Origin: Ga0077536 sp035325705
Lineage (GTDB): Bacteria; Pseudomonadota; Gammaproteobacteria; Ga0077536
Assembly: GCA_035325705.1 (NCBI GenBank)
Contig: DAOKZI010000008.1
Span: 113,256 to 177,255, forward strand
Reading direction: 5' to 3'
DNA length: 64,000 nucleotides
The translations under genes were made by a program, and so were the position numbers. Shown here in pieces: positions 51,287-61,300 of the stretch. Within the stretch, counting starts at the first letter, position 1. Every line of letters starts with the position of its first letter. The notes under the pieces were generated by a model. The model was not told where the DNA came from. It saw only the letters and a program-made list of their open reading frames with translations, and searched no databases.

Positions 51287-51802
51287 ATGCAAGCCGAAAC
51301 GTCTCCACACTCCGCCACCGCCGCCGGCAGCGCGGTCGCCGTCAATGCCGAGCAGTTCCTGACCTTCATGCTGAACGGCGAGGAATACGGCGTCGACATT
51401 CTGCGCGTGCAGGAGATCAAGGGCTGGGAGTCCGCCACCGAGATCCCGAATACGCCGGCTTACATCCGCGGCGTGATCAACCTGCGCGGGACGATCGTGC
51501 CGGTGATCGACCTGCGCCGGCGCTTCGCGATCGAGCCGATCGAATACACCAACACGACGGTGATCATCGTGCTGCGCATACGCACCGGGGACGGCGAGAA
51601 GACGATGGGTTTCATCGTCGATGCGGTGTCCGACGTCTACAACGTGACGCCCGAGCACATGAAGCCGGCGCCGGAGTTCGGCGGCCAGGTGCGCACGGAC
51701 TACGTCAAGGGGCTGGCGACCGTCGACGACAAGATGGTGATCCTGCTCGACATCGATCAGCTCGTCGGCAGCGACGTCGCCTTCGGCGACAAGGTCCACT
51801 GA
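51287..51802 (+). CDS. cheW: Chemotaxis adaptor CheW
   Basis: A 171-residue CheW coupling protein linking CheA and receptors. Characteristic segments are FMLNGEEYGVDILRVQEI, IPNTPAYIRGVINLRGTIVPVIDLR and FIVDAVSDVYNV, with KGLATVDDKMVILLDID near the end. No extra domains. It lies between cheA and the STAS gene. Confidence 0.95.
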   Translation: MQAETSPHSATAAGSAVAVNAEQFLTFMLNGEEYGVDILRVQEIKGWESATEIPNTPAYIRGVINLRGTIVPVIDLRRRFAIEPIEYTNTTVIIVLRIRTGDGEKTMGFIVDAVSDVYNVTPEHMKPAPEFGGQVRTDYVKGLATVDDKMVILLDIDQLVGSDVAFGDKVH

Positions 51803-51828
51803 GCGGCGCGGCCGCGGAGCAACGCGAC

Positions 51829-52116
51829 ATGTCCGATACCCAGCCGAAATCGCTGGCGCTGCCCGAGAGCATCCACATCGCGGCCGTGGCCGATCTGCAG
51901 GTCGCGATCGCGAACCTGCTCGAGACCGAGGACGCGGCGGTCGAGATCGACTGCAGCGCCGTGAAGAGCATCGACGCCGCGGTGCTGCAGTGCCTGCTCG
52001 TCAATCGGCGGGCCGCGGCCGCGCGCGGCACGCGCCTCAAGCTCGTGCAGGCGAGCGAGGATTTCCGGCGCATCGCGGCCTATGTCGGGCTCGTCGAGGA
52101 GCTGCTCGCAGCCTGA
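51829..52116 (+). CDS. STAS-domain protein lacking the phospho-Ser
   Basis: A 95-residue single STAS domain within the chemotaxis cluster. The usual phosphorylation loop (D-S-S/A-G/A in SpoIIAA-type antagonists) is IDAAVLQCLL here, so both Ser positions are Ala and regulation by Ser kinase/phosphatase is not expected. STAS proteins of this kind occur in proteobacterial che clusters; they may bind a partner constitutively. It lies 26 bases after cheW and 59 bases before cheR. Confidence 0.85.
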   Translation: MSDTQPKSLALPESIHIAAVADLQVAIANLLETEDAAVEIDCSAVKSIDAAVLQCLLVNRRAAAARGTRLKLVQASEDFRRIAAYVGLVEELLAA

Positions 52117-52175
52117 GCCCCGGGGTGCCGGCGGTGCCACCGTCCGGTCGATGAAAGAAACGACACGGAATCGCC

Positions 52176-53027
52176 ATGACGGACGCCGCCGAACTGCTGA
52201 GCGAACGCGAGTTCGACTTCACCGATCGCCACTTCCAGTTCCTGCGCAAGATGGTCGGCGAGCACGCCGGCATCAACCTCGGCGAAGCCAAGCGCGAGCT
52301 CGTCTACGGCCGCATCGCCCGGCGCCTGCGCGCGCTCGGCATGCGCAGCTTCGACGACTACTGCCGCCTCCTCGAGGAGGCGCCGGACGGCGAGATCGGC
52401 AACTTCATCAACGCGATCACGACCAACCTCACGGCCTTCTTCCGCGAGGAGCACCATTTCGACTTCCTGCGCGAGACGCTGATCCCGGCGTGGCTGGCAC
52501 GCGGCAGCCGCCCGCGCGTGCGGATCTGGTCCGCGGGCTGCTCGACCGGCGAAGAGCCGTACAGCCTGGCGATGACGCTGCGCGAGCACATGCCGGCGAG
52601 CGCGCTGGCCGACGTCGCGATACTCGCGACCGACATCGACACCAACGTGCTGGCCCATGCCGAAGCCGGCGTCTACGACGCCGCGCGCGTCGAGAACCTG
52701 CCGCGAGCCCGTTTGCAGCAGTGGTTCAAGCGCGGACGCGGCGACAACGCGGATCGCGTGCGCGTGGTGCCCGAGCTGCAGCAGCTCATCCGCTTCCGGC
52801 AGCTCAATCTGATGCAGGACTGGCCGGTGAAGGGGCCGCTGGATCTCATCGTCTGCCGCAACGTCGTCATCTATTTCGACAAGCCGACGCAGCGCAGGCT
52901 GTTCGCCCGCTTTGCCGACAAGCTGGCGCCGCGCGGCCATTTGATCATCGGGCACTCGGAAACGCTCTACAACGTTTCCGAGGCCTTCGAGCTCGTGGGC
53001 CGTACGGTCTACAGAAAGTTGAATTGA
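52176..53027 (+). CDS. cheR: Chemoreceptor methyltransferase CheR
   Basis: A 283-residue SAM-dependent methyltransferase that methylates receptor Glu residues. An N-terminal helical domain (RHFQFLR-like DRHFQFLRKMVGEHAG) is followed by ITTNLTAFFREEHHFDFL, the SAM site WSAGCSTGEEPYSLAM, and LDLIVCRNVVIYFD, then IIGHSETL near the end. Complete. It overlaps cheD by one base (TGATG). Confidence 0.95.
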   Translation: MTDAAELLSEREFDFTDRHFQFLRKMVGEHAGINLGEAKRELVYGRIARRLRALGMRSFDDYCRLLEEAPDGEIGNFINAITTNLTAFFREEHHFDFLRETLIPAWLARGSRPRVRIWSAGCSTGEEPYSLAMTLREHMPASALADVAILATDIDTNVLAHAEAGVYDAARVENLPRARLQQWFKRGRGDNADRVRVVPELQQLIRFRQLNLMQDWPVKGPLDLIVCRNVVIYFDKPTQRRLFARFADKLAPRGHLIIGHSETLYNVSEAFELVGRTVYRKLN

Positions 53028-53674
53028 TGCGCAGCGCCCTACTCCCGGATGGAAGCCAGCCCCCGCGGGTTTTGCCCGGCTTCGAGCACATCGGACGCTA
53101 TTACGATCCGACCCGCCAGATGATGACCGCGAAGATCCTGCCGGGCGAGCTCTACGTGACGACGCAGGACGAGGCGATCGTCACGGTGCTCGGCTCCTGC
53201 GTCTCGGCCTGCATCTGGGACCGCGCGGCCGGCATCGGCGGCATGAACCACTTCATGCTGCCGACGACGGGCGAGCAGAGCCGCGTGGCCGACTTCGCGC
53301 ATGCGAGCGAGGCGGCGCGCTACGGCAGCTTCGCGATGGAAGCGCTGATCAACGCCATCCTCAAGTTCGGCGGCCGGCGCGCGGCGCTGCAGATCAAGAT
53401 CGTCGGCGGCGGTCGCGTGCTGCGCGGGTCGACCGACGTCGGGGCGCGCAACATCGAGTTCGTGCGCGAGTTCATCCGCAACGAGGGCTTGAACGTGCTC
53501 GGCGAGCACGTCGGCGGCGTACTGCCGCGCAAGGTGTGGTTCCACCCGCTGTCCGGCCGCGCCCTCGTCAAGGAGCTGAAATCCACCGCGACCACGACGG
53601 TCGCCAATCGCGAGCAGCAGTACGCCTCGCAGATCGGCCAGGACGCCAAGGGCGGCGACATCGAATTGTTCTGA
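53027..53674 (+). CDS. cheD: Chemoreceptor glutamine deamidase CheD
   Basis: A 215-residue CheD. The catalytic Cys lies in TVLGSCVSACIWD and the His in GMNHFMLP, as in known CheD deamidases. The region QIKIVGGGRVL is also conserved. The last six residues, GDIELF, closely match the end of the MCP encoded downstream (GDVELF), suggesting a shared docking sequence. Start at 53027 from the TGATG overlap with cheR. Confidence 0.93.
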   Translation: MRSALLPDGSQPPRVLPGFEHIGRYYDPTRQMMTAKILPGELYVTTQDEAIVTVLGSCVSACIWDRAAGIGGMNHFMLPTTGEQSRVADFAHASEAARYGSFAMEALINAILKFGGRRAALQIKIVGGGRVLRGSTDVGARNIEFVREFIRNEGLNVLGEHVGGVLPRKVWFHPLSGRALVKELKSTATTTVANREQQYASQIGQDAKGGDIELF

Positions 53675-53851
53675 GCGGCCGGGCGCGGGAGTGAAGCGGA
53701 AGCGATCGCTCTGCGCGTGGCGCGTGAGGCATCGACCGGATTCACGCCCATGCGGGAACGGCGGGCAGGGCGGCGACATGGAGCGAGATTGGCGTTCGGC
53801 CATGCGGCCGGAGCGCGTGGCAAAGACCGACGACGAGCCCGGGAGCGAAAC

Positions 53852-54913
53852 ATGCTGCAGAAGGTCAACAAGACGCGCGTGCTGGTGGTCGACGATTCGG
53901 CCCTGGTGCGCCAGGTGCTCACGAAAATCCTCCAGTCCGATCCCGGCATCGAGGTGGTCGGCGCGGCGTCCGATCCCTATGTCGCGCGCGAGGAGATCAA
54001 GCGCCTGAACCCCGACGTGCTGACGCTGGACGTCGAGATGCCGCGCATGGACGGCATCACCTTCCTGAGCAATCTGATGCGGCTGCGGCCGATGCCGGTC
54101 GTGATGGTGTCGTCGCTGACCGAGCAGGGCGCGGACGTGACCCTGAATGCGCTCGAGCTCGGCGCGATAGATTTCGTCACCAAGCCGAAGATCGACGTCT
54201 CGCACGGCCTCGCCGGCTATGCCGAGGAAATCATCGGCAAGGTCAAGGCCGCGTCGCGGGCGCGCGTCCGTGCGCGCCAGGATCTCGACAGCAGCAGCGG
54301 CGCGCGGCGGCCGGTACGAGAGGCGCTGAAGCACTATCGCACGACCGATCGGCTGATCGCGATCGGCGCCTCGACCGGCGGCACCGAGGCGCTGCGCGAA
54401 GTCCTCGAAGCCATGCCGGCGGATGCGCCGGCGATCGTCATCACCCAGCACATTCCCGAAGCGTTCAGCGAGCCCTTCGCGCGCCGCCTGAACAGCGTGT
54501 CGGCGATGACGGTGTGCCAGGCGCAGGACGGCCAGCAGATCGTGCAGGGGCATGCCTATGTCGCGCCCGGGAATCGTCACCTGCGCGTGCTCCGCAGCGG
54601 CGCCCGATTCATCTGCCGCCTCGACGACGGCGAGCCGGTCAATCGTCACAAGCCCTCGGTCGACGTGATGTTCGCGTCGGTGGCCGAGCAGGTCGGCCGC
54701 AATGCCGTCGGCGTGCTGCTGACCGGCATGGGCGCCGACGGGGCTCACGGCATGCGCATGATGAAGGACGCCGGCGCGCCGACGATCGCGCAGGACGAGG
54801 CGACGAGCGTCGTGTGGGGCATGCCCGGCGAGGCCGTGCGGATCGGCGCGGCCGATCACGTGCTGCCCCTCGATCGCATCGCCGCCCACGGCCTGCAGCT
54901 CGCATCGCGCTGA
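53852..54913 (+). CDS. cheB: Chemoreceptor methylesterase CheB
   Basis: A 353-residue receiver-methylesterase. Phospho-Asp60 is in LTLDVEMPRMDG. The esterase triad is Ser174 (GASTGGTEAL), His200 (ITQHIPEAF) and Asp296 (TGMGADGAHG), with spacings (26 and 96) equal to those of Salmonella CheB. The ATG at 53852 is preferred; 45 upstream in-frame residues are Arg-rich and look non-coding. Confidence 0.94.
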   Translation: MLQKVNKTRVLVVDDSALVRQVLTKILQSDPGIEVVGAASDPYVAREEIKRLNPDVLTLDVEMPRMDGITFLSNLMRLRPMPVVMVSSLTEQGADVTLNALELGAIDFVTKPKIDVSHGLAGYAEEIIGKVKAASRARVRARQDLDSSSGARRPVREALKHYRTTDRLIAIGASTGGTEALREVLEAMPADAPAIVITQHIPEAFSEPFARRLNSVSAMTVCQAQDGQQIVQGHAYVAPGNRHLRVLRSGARFICRLDDGEPVNRHKPSVDVMFASVAEQVGRNAVGVLLTGMGADGAHGMRMMKDAGAPTIAQDEATSVVWGMPGEAVRIGAADHVLPLDRIAAHGLQLASR

Positions 54914-55022
54914 AGCCGGTGCGAGTGCCGGTGCGGGCGCGCCGGTCGCACTAAAGAATCTGCGTCCGGTGACCGATGTCCCCAGTCGTGCACGGCAATC
55001 CACACGCGTTGAGAGTATCGAG

Positions 55023-56228
55023 ATGACGATGTCCTTGAAAGATTCGGCTTGGATGCCGTGGGCCGTGACCCTCGTCGGCGCCGGGGCCGTGTTCGCCCTG
55101 CCCGGGCCGGCGTCCGCGATCGGCGCGCTGGCCGCGGCGGCGGCGGCGTGGTCCTCGTCGCGGGCCGCGTGCCGGGACGCGCTCGCGCGCGCGCGCGCGG
55201 AAGCAGAGGACGCGCGCGGACTGCAGGTCGCCGAGGTCCGTGCGCTGTTCGAGATCTTCGGGACCGCACTGCGCGAGGCCGTCACGGAGCTGCGCCGCGG
55301 CGCCGAGCAGGTTCGCGGCATCACGGCCGACGCCGGCCGCGTGCTGAACGATGCCTTCCACGGCTTGGACGCCGATTCCCAGCGCCAGACGAGCCTGATG
55401 TCCGCGGTGATCGCGGCGCTGTCTTCGGGCCTCGGCGGCGAAGCGAAAAAGGACGAAGGCGAGCACAGCGATCTGACCATCAGCGGCCTGGTCGAGACGA
55501 CCTCCGGCCTGATGCACAACTTCGTGTCGATGTGCGTGACCTCGAGCAAGCACAACATGGACAGCGTGTCGCTGATCGACGAGATGGCCGAGAAGATGGA
55601 TCGCATCTTCGCGCTGCTCGCCAACATCCGGGGCATCGCCGATCAGACCAATCTGCTCGCGCTCAACGCGGCGATCGAGGCCGCGCGGGCCGGCGAGGCC
55701 GGCCGCGGCTTCGCCGTCGTCGCCGACGAGGTGCGCAATCTTTCGCACAACTCGAACCAGTTCAACGAGCAGATCCGCCTGCAGGTCGAGGAAGCCAAGG
55801 TCGCGATCGAGCGTGCCCGCGCCTCGGTCGGCGCGGCCGCGTCGCAGGACATGAGCCTGCTGCTGTCGAGCAAGCACCGCGTCGACATCATGATGGAGCG
55901 GCTGCGCGACTTCGAACGCTACCTGCAGTCGCGGCTCGAGGAGACTCAGCAGCTCTCCGAGTCGATCGCCAGCCGCACCGGCGACGCGGTCCGCTCGCTG
56001 CAGTTCGAGGACATCGTGCGCCAGTTGATGGAGCACTCGGCGCAGACGGTGCTGCACATCGAGCAATTCATCGACACCTCGCACCAGCAGGTCTCGCGCG
56101 CCGGGCGCACCGAGACGGCCGCCATCACGCACCACCTCGCCGCTGCCGCCGACGGCCTGAAGGCCTCGCTGCCGCACAAGCCCGCCGCCCAGTCGGACAT
56201 GGATTCCGGCGACGTGGAATTATTCTGA
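55023..56228 (+). CDS. Methyl-accepting chemotaxis protein with membrane hairpin and no periplasmic sensor
   Basis: A 401-residue receptor. Two hydrophobic spans near residues 10-45 (MPWAVTLVGAGAVFALPG and SAIGALAAAAAAW) are joined by a tight turn, so no sensor domain reaches the periplasm. The signalling hairpin is clear: ADQTNLLALNAAIEAARAGE then AGRGFAVVADEVRNLS (about residues 215-250). The C-terminus GDVELF matches that of CheD. With no obvious ligand domain it may sense membrane state or receive input from partners. ATG at 55023 is used; a GTG at 54969 would add 18 residues. Confidence 0.9.
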   Translation: MTMSLKDSAWMPWAVTLVGAGAVFALPGPASAIGALAAAAAAWSSSRAACRDALARARAEAEDARGLQVAEVRALFEIFGTALREAVTELRRGAEQVRGITADAGRVLNDAFHGLDADSQRQTSLMSAVIAALSSGLGGEAKKDEGEHSDLTISGLVETTSGLMHNFVSMCVTSSKHNMDSVSLIDEMAEKMDRIFALLANIRGIADQTNLLALNAAIEAARAGEAGRGFAVVADEVRNLSHNSNQFNEQIRLQVEEAKVAIERARASVGAAASQDMSLLLSSKHRVDIMMERLRDFERYLQSRLEETQQLSESIASRTGDAVRSLQFEDIVRQLMEHSAQTVLHIEQFIDTSHQQVSRAGRTETAAITHHLAAAADGLKASLPHKPAAQSDMDSGDVELF

Positions 56229-56243
56229 GATCGGAGAACCTTC

Positions 56244-56549
56244 ATGGCGATTTCCACCACGCCGTCCGCCGACGGCAAGACGCTGACCATCCGGATCAGC
56301 GATCGCTTCGACTTCACCGCGCACACGGCGCTGCGCGCGGCGTATGCCAACGCCAATCCGCGCTATCAGTCCTATGTGCTCGATCTGCGCGAGACGAACT
56401 ACATGGACAGCTCCGCGCTCGGCATGCTGCTGCAGCTCAAGGAGCACGCGGGCGGCGCGAAGTCGGCCGTGCACATCCGCAATGCGAAGCCGGCCATCAA
56501 AGACATCCTGTCCGTCGCCAACTTCCAGCAGCTCATGACGATCGACTGA
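56244..56549 (+). CDS. STAS anti-sigma-factor antagonist (HsbA-like)
   Basis: A 101-residue STAS protein with an intact phosphorylation loop: NYMDSSALGMLLQ near residue 54, as in SpoIIAA (DSSG). It is followed after 16 bases by a REC-PP2C-HATPase gene, the same pairing as Pseudomonas HsbA with HsbR and Shewanella CrsA with CrsR. There the STAS protein is switched by phosphorylation and controls an anti-sigma factor or a diguanylate cyclase. An equivalent role here is inferred. Confidence 0.88.
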   Translation: MAISTTPSADGKTLTIRISDRFDFTAHTALRAAYANANPRYQSYVLDLRETNYMDSSALGMLLQLKEHAGGAKSAVHIRNAKPAIKDILSVANFQQLMTID

Positions 56550-56565
56550 GCCGGCGGAACGCGCC

Positions 56566-58314
56566 ATGGCGGCAGTGCCGAAAATCGAGGCCGTCGGCGA
56601 CGAGACGCCGCTGACGGCGCTGGTCGTCGACGACGAGGCCGTCAACCGCATCGTGCTCGGCGCGATGCTGCGCGAGCAGGGCTTCGTCGTCGTCGAGGCC
56701 GACGACGGCCGCGATGCCTGCGAGCTGTGCCGACAGGCCGCCCCCGACATCGTGTTCATGGACATCATGATGCCGGAGATGGACGGCTACGAGGCAACGC
56801 GCACGATCAAGTCGCTGCTGCTGCCGCAGTTCGTGCCGGTGATCTTCCTCACCGCCATTTCCGACGATCGGCAGCTCAGGCGCTGCATCGAGGTCGGCGG
56901 CGACGATTTCCTCGTCAAGCCCTACAGCCGGACGCTGCTGCGCGCGAAGATCGACGCCGCGCTGCGCTCGCGCGCGATGCATCGCGATCTCGCCGAGCAG
57001 CGCGATGCGCTGACGCAGTACCGCGCGCGCCAGCAGCGCGACATGGAGGTCGCGAAGCGCATCCTCGACAACCTCGCGAGCCAGAACCGCCTCGGCGTGC
57101 CGAACGTGCGCTACGCGCTGCGCCCGATGGAGACGCTGAACGGCGACGTGATCTTCGCCACCAACCGGCCCACCGGCGAACAATGCTTCCTCGTCGGCGA
57201 CTTCACCGGGCACGGCCTGCCGGCGGCGATCGGCGCAATGATGGCCCACGGCATCTTCATGTCGATGGTCGCCAAGGGCTTCGGCATCGAGGACATCGTG
57301 CTCGAGCTGAACCGCAAGATGTGTACGCTGCTGCCGGTCGATCGCTTTCTGTCGGCCGCGCTCCTCGAGCTGCATCTGGACACGGGGCTGCTGAAAGTGT
57401 GGAACGGCGGCATGCCGGACATCCTCGTGCGCAGCGCCGCGGGCCGCGTGATCACGCGCTATCCCTCGGAGAACGTGCCGATCGGCATCGTCCCGCCGCG
57501 CGACTACGCCGCGGCCGTCCGCTGCGCGACGCTCGCGCCGGGCGATCAGCTCCTGGTGTATTCCGACGGTCTCGTGGAAGCGCACGGGCCGACCGCCGAG
57601 CTCTTCGGCGATGCGCGGCTGCAGGCCGTGATGGACACGCCGGGCCCCGCCTTCGAGCGCTTCGACGCGCTGCTCGCGAGCCTCGGCCAGCACGTGCAGA
57701 CGGCGCCGCAGAGCGATGACGTGTCGGTGCTCTACGTGGTCTGCGACCCGGCGCTCGCGCCGCCGGCGCAAGAGGATCCGAGCCACGCGACGATCACGCG
57801 CAGGCCGGGTAGCTGGCGCTTCGAGCTCGAGCTCGGCGCCGAGGAGCTCAAGGCCTCCGAGCCCGTCGCCACCGTGATGCAGGTGTTCGACACGGTGCAG
57901 GGACTCGGCGCCCTGCGTACGCCGCTCTTCCTGATCTTGACCGAGCTCTTCTCCAATGCGCTCGAGCACGGCCTGCTCGCGCTCGATTCGGCGATGAAGC
58001 ATCGGCCGAACGGCTTCGCCGAATACTATCAAGCGCGCCAGGAACGCCTCGAGCGGCTGCGTGAGGCGAGGATGTCGATACGCTGCCGCCATGCGCCGCG
58101 CGGCGACGGCGGCGCGCTCGAGATCAGGCTCAGCCACAACGGCAGCGGTTTCGATCCGAGCCTGCTGCCGGTGCAGCTCGCCGACAACGGCGAGTTCAGG
58201 GGCCGCGGGATCAGGCTCGTCCGCTCGCTGTGCAGCGAGCTCGTCTACGAAGACGAGGGGCACACGGCCGTCGCCACCTACCTCTGGTCCAACGCGGCAA
58301 ACCGCGCCGCGTGA
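56566..58314 (+). CDS. REC-PP2C-HATPase partner-switching regulator (HsbR/CrsR-like)
   Basis: A 582-residue protein. The receiver (about 15-130) has phospho-Asp66 (VFMDIMMPEMDG) and Lys118. The PP2C/SpoIIE-type phosphatase (about 175-400) shows NGDVIFA, GDFTGHGLPAAIG and SDDVSVLYV metal-binding Asp residues. The C-terminal GHKL kinase domain (about 430-575) shows ELFSNALEHG, HNGSGFD and GRGIRLVRSL. This gives both a Ser phosphatase and a Ser kinase acting on the adjacent STAS protein, set by receiver phosphorylation. Same order as HsbR of Pseudomonas aeruginosa. Confidence 0.92.
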   Translation: MAAVPKIEAVGDETPLTALVVDDEAVNRIVLGAMLREQGFVVVEADDGRDACELCRQAAPDIVFMDIMMPEMDGYEATRTIKSLLLPQFVPVIFLTAISDDRQLRRCIEVGGDDFLVKPYSRTLLRAKIDAALRSRAMHRDLAEQRDALTQYRARQQRDMEVAKRILDNLASQNRLGVPNVRYALRPMETLNGDVIFATNRPTGEQCFLVGDFTGHGLPAAIGAMMAHGIFMSMVAKGFGIEDIVLELNRKMCTLLPVDRFLSAALLELHLDTGLLKVWNGGMPDILVRSAAGRVITRYPSENVPIGIVPPRDYAAAVRCATLAPGDQLLVYSDGLVEAHGPTAELFGDARLQAVMDTPGPAFERFDALLASLGQHVQTAPQSDDVSVLYVVCDPALAPPAQEDPSHATITRRPGSWRFELELGAEELKASEPVATVMQVFDTVQGLGALRTPLFLILTELFSNALEHGLLALDSAMKHRPNGFAEYYQARQERLERLREARMSIRCRHAPRGDGGALEIRLSHNGSGFDPSLLPVQLADNGEFRGRGIRLVRSLCSELVYEDEGHTAVATYLWSNAANRAA

Positions 58315-58324
58315 GGGCGCGATC

Positions 58325-61300
58325 GTGAACCCGCCCGACGTCGCGCCGGCGCTCGCCCGCACCCTGGAGTCGGCGGCGCGCCGGATCGCGCTGCCGCTCG
58401 TCGCGGCCGGCGCGGCCCTGGTGCTGCTCGCGAGCATCGCCGCCGGCCGCTGTCTCGAAGGCCGCGTGCTCGCCGCCGCCGCCGCGCGCGCCGCGACGAT
58501 CCTCGCGCAGCTCCAAGCGCGCGGACCCGGCTTGCTCCCGACGCTCGATGCGAGCACGCAGGTGGCGCTGCTCGACGCCGCCGGCACGCGCGTGCTCGAT
58601 GCCAGCGATCCCGCGCTGCGCGGCGCGTCCTCGCCTGCTCTCGCGCCCGTTGCGCGCGCGGGCTTCGACGGCCGCTACTGGGCCGCTCGCGGCCGATTCC
58701 GTACCCGTCGGGGCGAGATCGCGCACTACTGGCTGCGGCTGGATCTCGCCGCCGCCCTGCACGAGATCGCCGTCCGGCAGTTGATCGTCACGCTCGGCGG
58801 CATCGCTTGCGTGCTCGCCGCCGTGGCGCTGCTACGGCGGCGCCTGCGCCGTGACTGGCTGCCGCGCCTGCAAGCGCTCGCCGATGCGCTGGCCGGACGC
58901 ACGCCGAGCGCGCGCGAGGCCGGCGATGACGTGCTCGACGCGCTGACCGAGGCCGCCGTCGCGCTGCATGCCGCACTGGCCGAGAGCCGGCGTCGCGCGG
59001 ACGCGCTCCAGGCCCGGACGGCACGCCTGGCGCTGCGTGAACGCGCCTGGCTCGAGCGCCTGCCGATCGCGCTGCTGCTGGTGCGCGACGACGGCACGCT
59101 GCTGGACGCGAACGCCGCCGCGTCGCGGCTGCTCGGTCTGGACAGCGGCGTGCCGCCGGCGCTGGCGGCACTCTTGCCGGCCGTGCGGCCAGCCGCCTGT
59201 TCGGCCGGGGTGGAGACCGTGGCGCAGGTGCGCGGCGTCGAAGTGCCCGTGACCGTACGTGCCGTGCGCGCTCCCGCGCAGGCCGGCGATGACGAGGAGA
59301 CGTGGTGCCTCGTGCTCGACGATCGGCGCGCCGGCGTGCGCACGGCAGCGGCGCTCGCCGCGAGCGAGCGCCGGCTCGCGGCGCTGGCGGCGAGCGGCGG
59401 CTTCACGCTGTGGGAATACGAGGCGACGCAGTCCGCGGAGGCACCGGCATCGCCGTTCGCGCACTGTCATCCCGAGGATCTCGCCGGCGTCCATGCGGCG
59501 CTGGCGGATCACCTCGCCGGCCGCACGCCGCGCGTGGAAGTCGAGTTCCGCGGGGCGGACGCCGACGGGACATGGCGCTGGTGGCGCGCGCAGGGTCAAG
59601 CCGTCGCCGACGCCGACGAGGCGGACGGCCCGTCGCGGCGCGTGCTCGGAGTCCTGCGCGAGGTCACGGCCGAACGGGACGCGCTCGCGGCCCTCGCCCG
59701 CACGCGCGACGAAGCGCTGCGGGCGACCCAGGCGAAATCGCGATTCCTCGCCAATATGAGCCACGAGCTGCGCACGCCGCTGAACGGCGTGCTGGGCATG
59801 CTCTCGCTACTCGAGCGCGAGCGCTTGAGCGAGGAGCAGCGCGCGTTCGTCGAGGTGGCCGTGAAGTCGGGCCGCACCCTGTTCGAGCTGATCGACGACG
59901 TGCTCGATTTCTCGAAGATCGAGGCCGGGGCACTGCAGCTCGAGCGCACGGCCTGTGCGCTGCGCGCCGTCGCCGAAGACGCCCTCGACATGCTCGCCGA
60001 GCGCGCGCACCAGCGCGGCATCGATCTCGTGCTGCGCTGGGATGCGCGCGTGCCGCGGCGGGTCGAGACCGATCCGGCGCGGCTGCGGCAGGTACTGCTG
60101 AACCTGCTCGACAACGGCATCAAGTTCACCGAGCGCGGGCACGTGATGCTGGCGCTCGCGCCGGCGACGAGCGGCGGGATACGTTTCGAGATCGTGGACA
60201 CCGGCATCGGCATTCCGCGCGAACGCCAGCAGGCGATCTTCGAGCCCTTCTGTCAGGCGGACGACTCGACGACGCGCCGCTACGGCGGCACCGGACTCGG
60301 CCTCGGCATCACGCGCCAGCTCGTCGAGCTGCTGGGCGGGCGTCTCGAGCTCGAGTCCGAACCCGGCCGCGGCAGCCGCTTCGTCTTCGAGCTGCCGCTG
60401 GCGGAGATCGCGGACGAAGAAGGGCCGCGGCCGCCCGCGCTGAGCGGACTGCGCATCCTGCTGCAGGAGCCGGCGGCGGTCGTCGCCGAGGCCGGCGCGG
60501 CGCTGCTGCGCGACCACGGCGCGGGCGTCGAAGTCGTGCGCGATCAGCGCGAGCTCACCGCCGCGCTGGCGGCGGCGAAAGCGCCGCCCGATCTCGCGAT
60601 CCTCGCCGCGAGCGGCGATCTGCAGGCCCGCGGACAGGAGATCGCGAAAATGCGCGAGCTGCCGCAGGGTGCCGGGCTGCCGATGATCGCGATGCTGCCC
60701 TTCGGGCGCCGCACGGGAACGGACGAGCTGCGCGTGCTCGGCGTGCAGGGCCTGCTGACCAAGCCGCTGCGCGAAGCGCACGTGCTGCGCATCCTCGGCG
60801 ATGTGCTGGCCCCGGACGCGATGGCGGCGCTGGCGATGACGCTGTCGCGCGCGCGGCCGCCGGGCGCGGAGACGCGCGCCGATCGCGCGGCGCTGAAGGT
60901 GCTCGTCGTCGACGACGTCGTGACCAATCTCAAGGTCGCGGCCGGCATGCTCGCCAAGCTCGGCATCGCGGCTCAGCTCGTGGAGTCCGGCCGCGCCGCC
61001 CTCGACGCCGTGGCGAGCACCGAGTTCGATCTGGTGTTCATGGATTGCCAGATGCCGGGGATGGACGGCTTCGAGACGACGGCGCTGATCCGTGCCCGCT
61101 ACCTGCCGGACGAGGGCCCGCGCATCGTCGCGATGACGGCGAACGCCGCGAGCACCGACCGCGATCGCTGTCTCGCCCACGGCATGGACGACTACCTCGC
61201 CAAGCCCGTGCTGCTGAGCGATCTCGAGCGCGTGCTCCACCGCTGGTCGCGCGTGCCGGACGCGGGACAGGCGGCGCGCCCCGATCGCGCGCCCGCGCCG

